A stretch of DNA of 5,333 bases from Acinetobacter sp. (GTDB lineage: Bacteria; Pseudomonadota; Gammaproteobacteria; Pseudomonadales; Moraxellaceae), in NCBI GenBank assembly GCA_030152275.1, contig JASLHF010000221.1, positions 1-5,333 on the forward strand, read 5' to 3'. A program made the translations under genes and the position numbers. Below are positions 4,829 to 5,333 of the stretch, piece after piece. How positions within the stretch are numbered: position 1 is the stretch's first letter; the number at the start of each line of letters is the position of its first letter. The notes below the pieces were generated by a model. It was given only the letters and a program-made list of their open reading frames with translations. It had not been told where the DNA came from and did no database searches.

Positions 4829-5333
4829 TTAAAGTTTCTCAGCTTTAGCAATCACTTCGTCAATACCACCAACCATGTAGAACGCTTGTTCTGGGATGTG
4901 ATCGTATTCACCAGCTAGAAGACCTTTAAAGCCACGAATTGTTTCTTTAAGCGGTACAAGTTTACCAGGAGCACCAGTAAACACTTCAGCTACGTGGAAC
5001 GGTTGAGAGAAGAAACGCTGAATCTTACGTGCACGGTATACAGTAAGTTTGTCTTCTTCTGCCAATTCGTCCATACCAAGAATTGCGATAATGTCTTTCA
5101 ATTCTTTGTAACGTTGAAGAACGTTTTGAACTGAACGAGCGATTTCGTAATGCTCAGCACCGACTACAAGTGGATCTAACTGACGTGAAGTTGAGTCAAG
5201 TGGATCGATCGCTGGGTAAATACCAGAAGATGCGATGTCACGGCTCAATACAACAGTTGCGTCCAAGTGAGCGAACGTAGTTGCAGGCGATGGATCTGTT
5301 AAGTCATCGGCAGGTACGTATACCGCTTGGATT
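4829..5333 (-). CDS. atpD: ATP synthase F1 beta subunit, C-terminal fragment (5' end outside window)
   Basis: The frame is open from the window edge (first full codon at 5332) to the TAA at 4831-4829, giving the last 167 residues of the catalytic beta subunit. The ATG at 5266 is internal, not the start. Visible features are YVPADDLTDPSPATTFAHLD, the ATP synthase alpha/beta signature PAIDPLDSTS (fragment residues 40-49), and DELAEED (88-94), the variant form of the DELSEED loop that contacts the gamma subunit. The nucleotide-binding P-loop lies upstream of the window. The C-terminal helical domain runs to the end, AKAEKL. It is co-transcribed with atpC, 26 bases downstream, and the order beta-epsilon is the normal end of the atp operon. 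Nothing unusual is seen. Confidence 0.98.
   Translation of the reverse strand, partial: IQAVYVPADDLTDPSPATTFAHLDATVVLSRDIASSGIYPAIDPLDSTSRQLDPLVVGAEHYEIARSVQNVLQRYKELKDIIAILGMDELAEEDKLTVYRARKIQRFFSQPFHVAEVFTGAPGKLVPLKETIRGFKGLLAGEYDHIPEQAFYMVGGIDEVIAKAEKL

Overview
The window looks like an ordinary chromosomal segment of an Acinetobacter-type gammaproteobacterium (Moraxellaceae). This is inferred from remembered similarity of the small hypothetical genes and from moderate-GC genes separated by AT-rich spacers; no database search was run. I found no rRNA, tRNA, CRISPR array, complete insertion sequence or prophage gene.

Layout. Left part (+ strand): the 3' end of an AraC-family regulator (1-416), then a BtuE-type glutathione peroxidase (648-1193). 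Next is a small secreted RcnB-like protein whose signal-peptide region carries both a frameshift and an amber stop (1359-1729). A helical lipoprotein of unknown function follows (1872-2468). Middle: a second, unrelated lipoprotein on the - strand (2555-3037) converges on the first, with a shared bidirectional terminator between them. A 444-base non-coding stretch (3038-3481) follows. Right part: a stand-alone P-loop kinase resembling the 5'-kinase domain of T4 polynucleotide kinase (+, 3482-3934) meets an uncharacterised 101-residue gene (-, 3931-4236) with overlapping stop codons. The window ends with the 3' end of the ATP synthase operon on the - strand: atpC (4383-4802), its terminator (4340-4365), and the C-terminal part of atpD (4829-5333).

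The genes do not form one pathway. The only true operon here is atpD-atpC. The rest are single-gene units, most with their own terminator hairpin. I see no convincing new multi-gene system. The points most worth a second look are the doubly disrupted RcnB-like gene, two abutting perfect palindromes upstream of the 101-residue gene, and the PNK-like kinase whose terminator lies inside its convergent neighbour.
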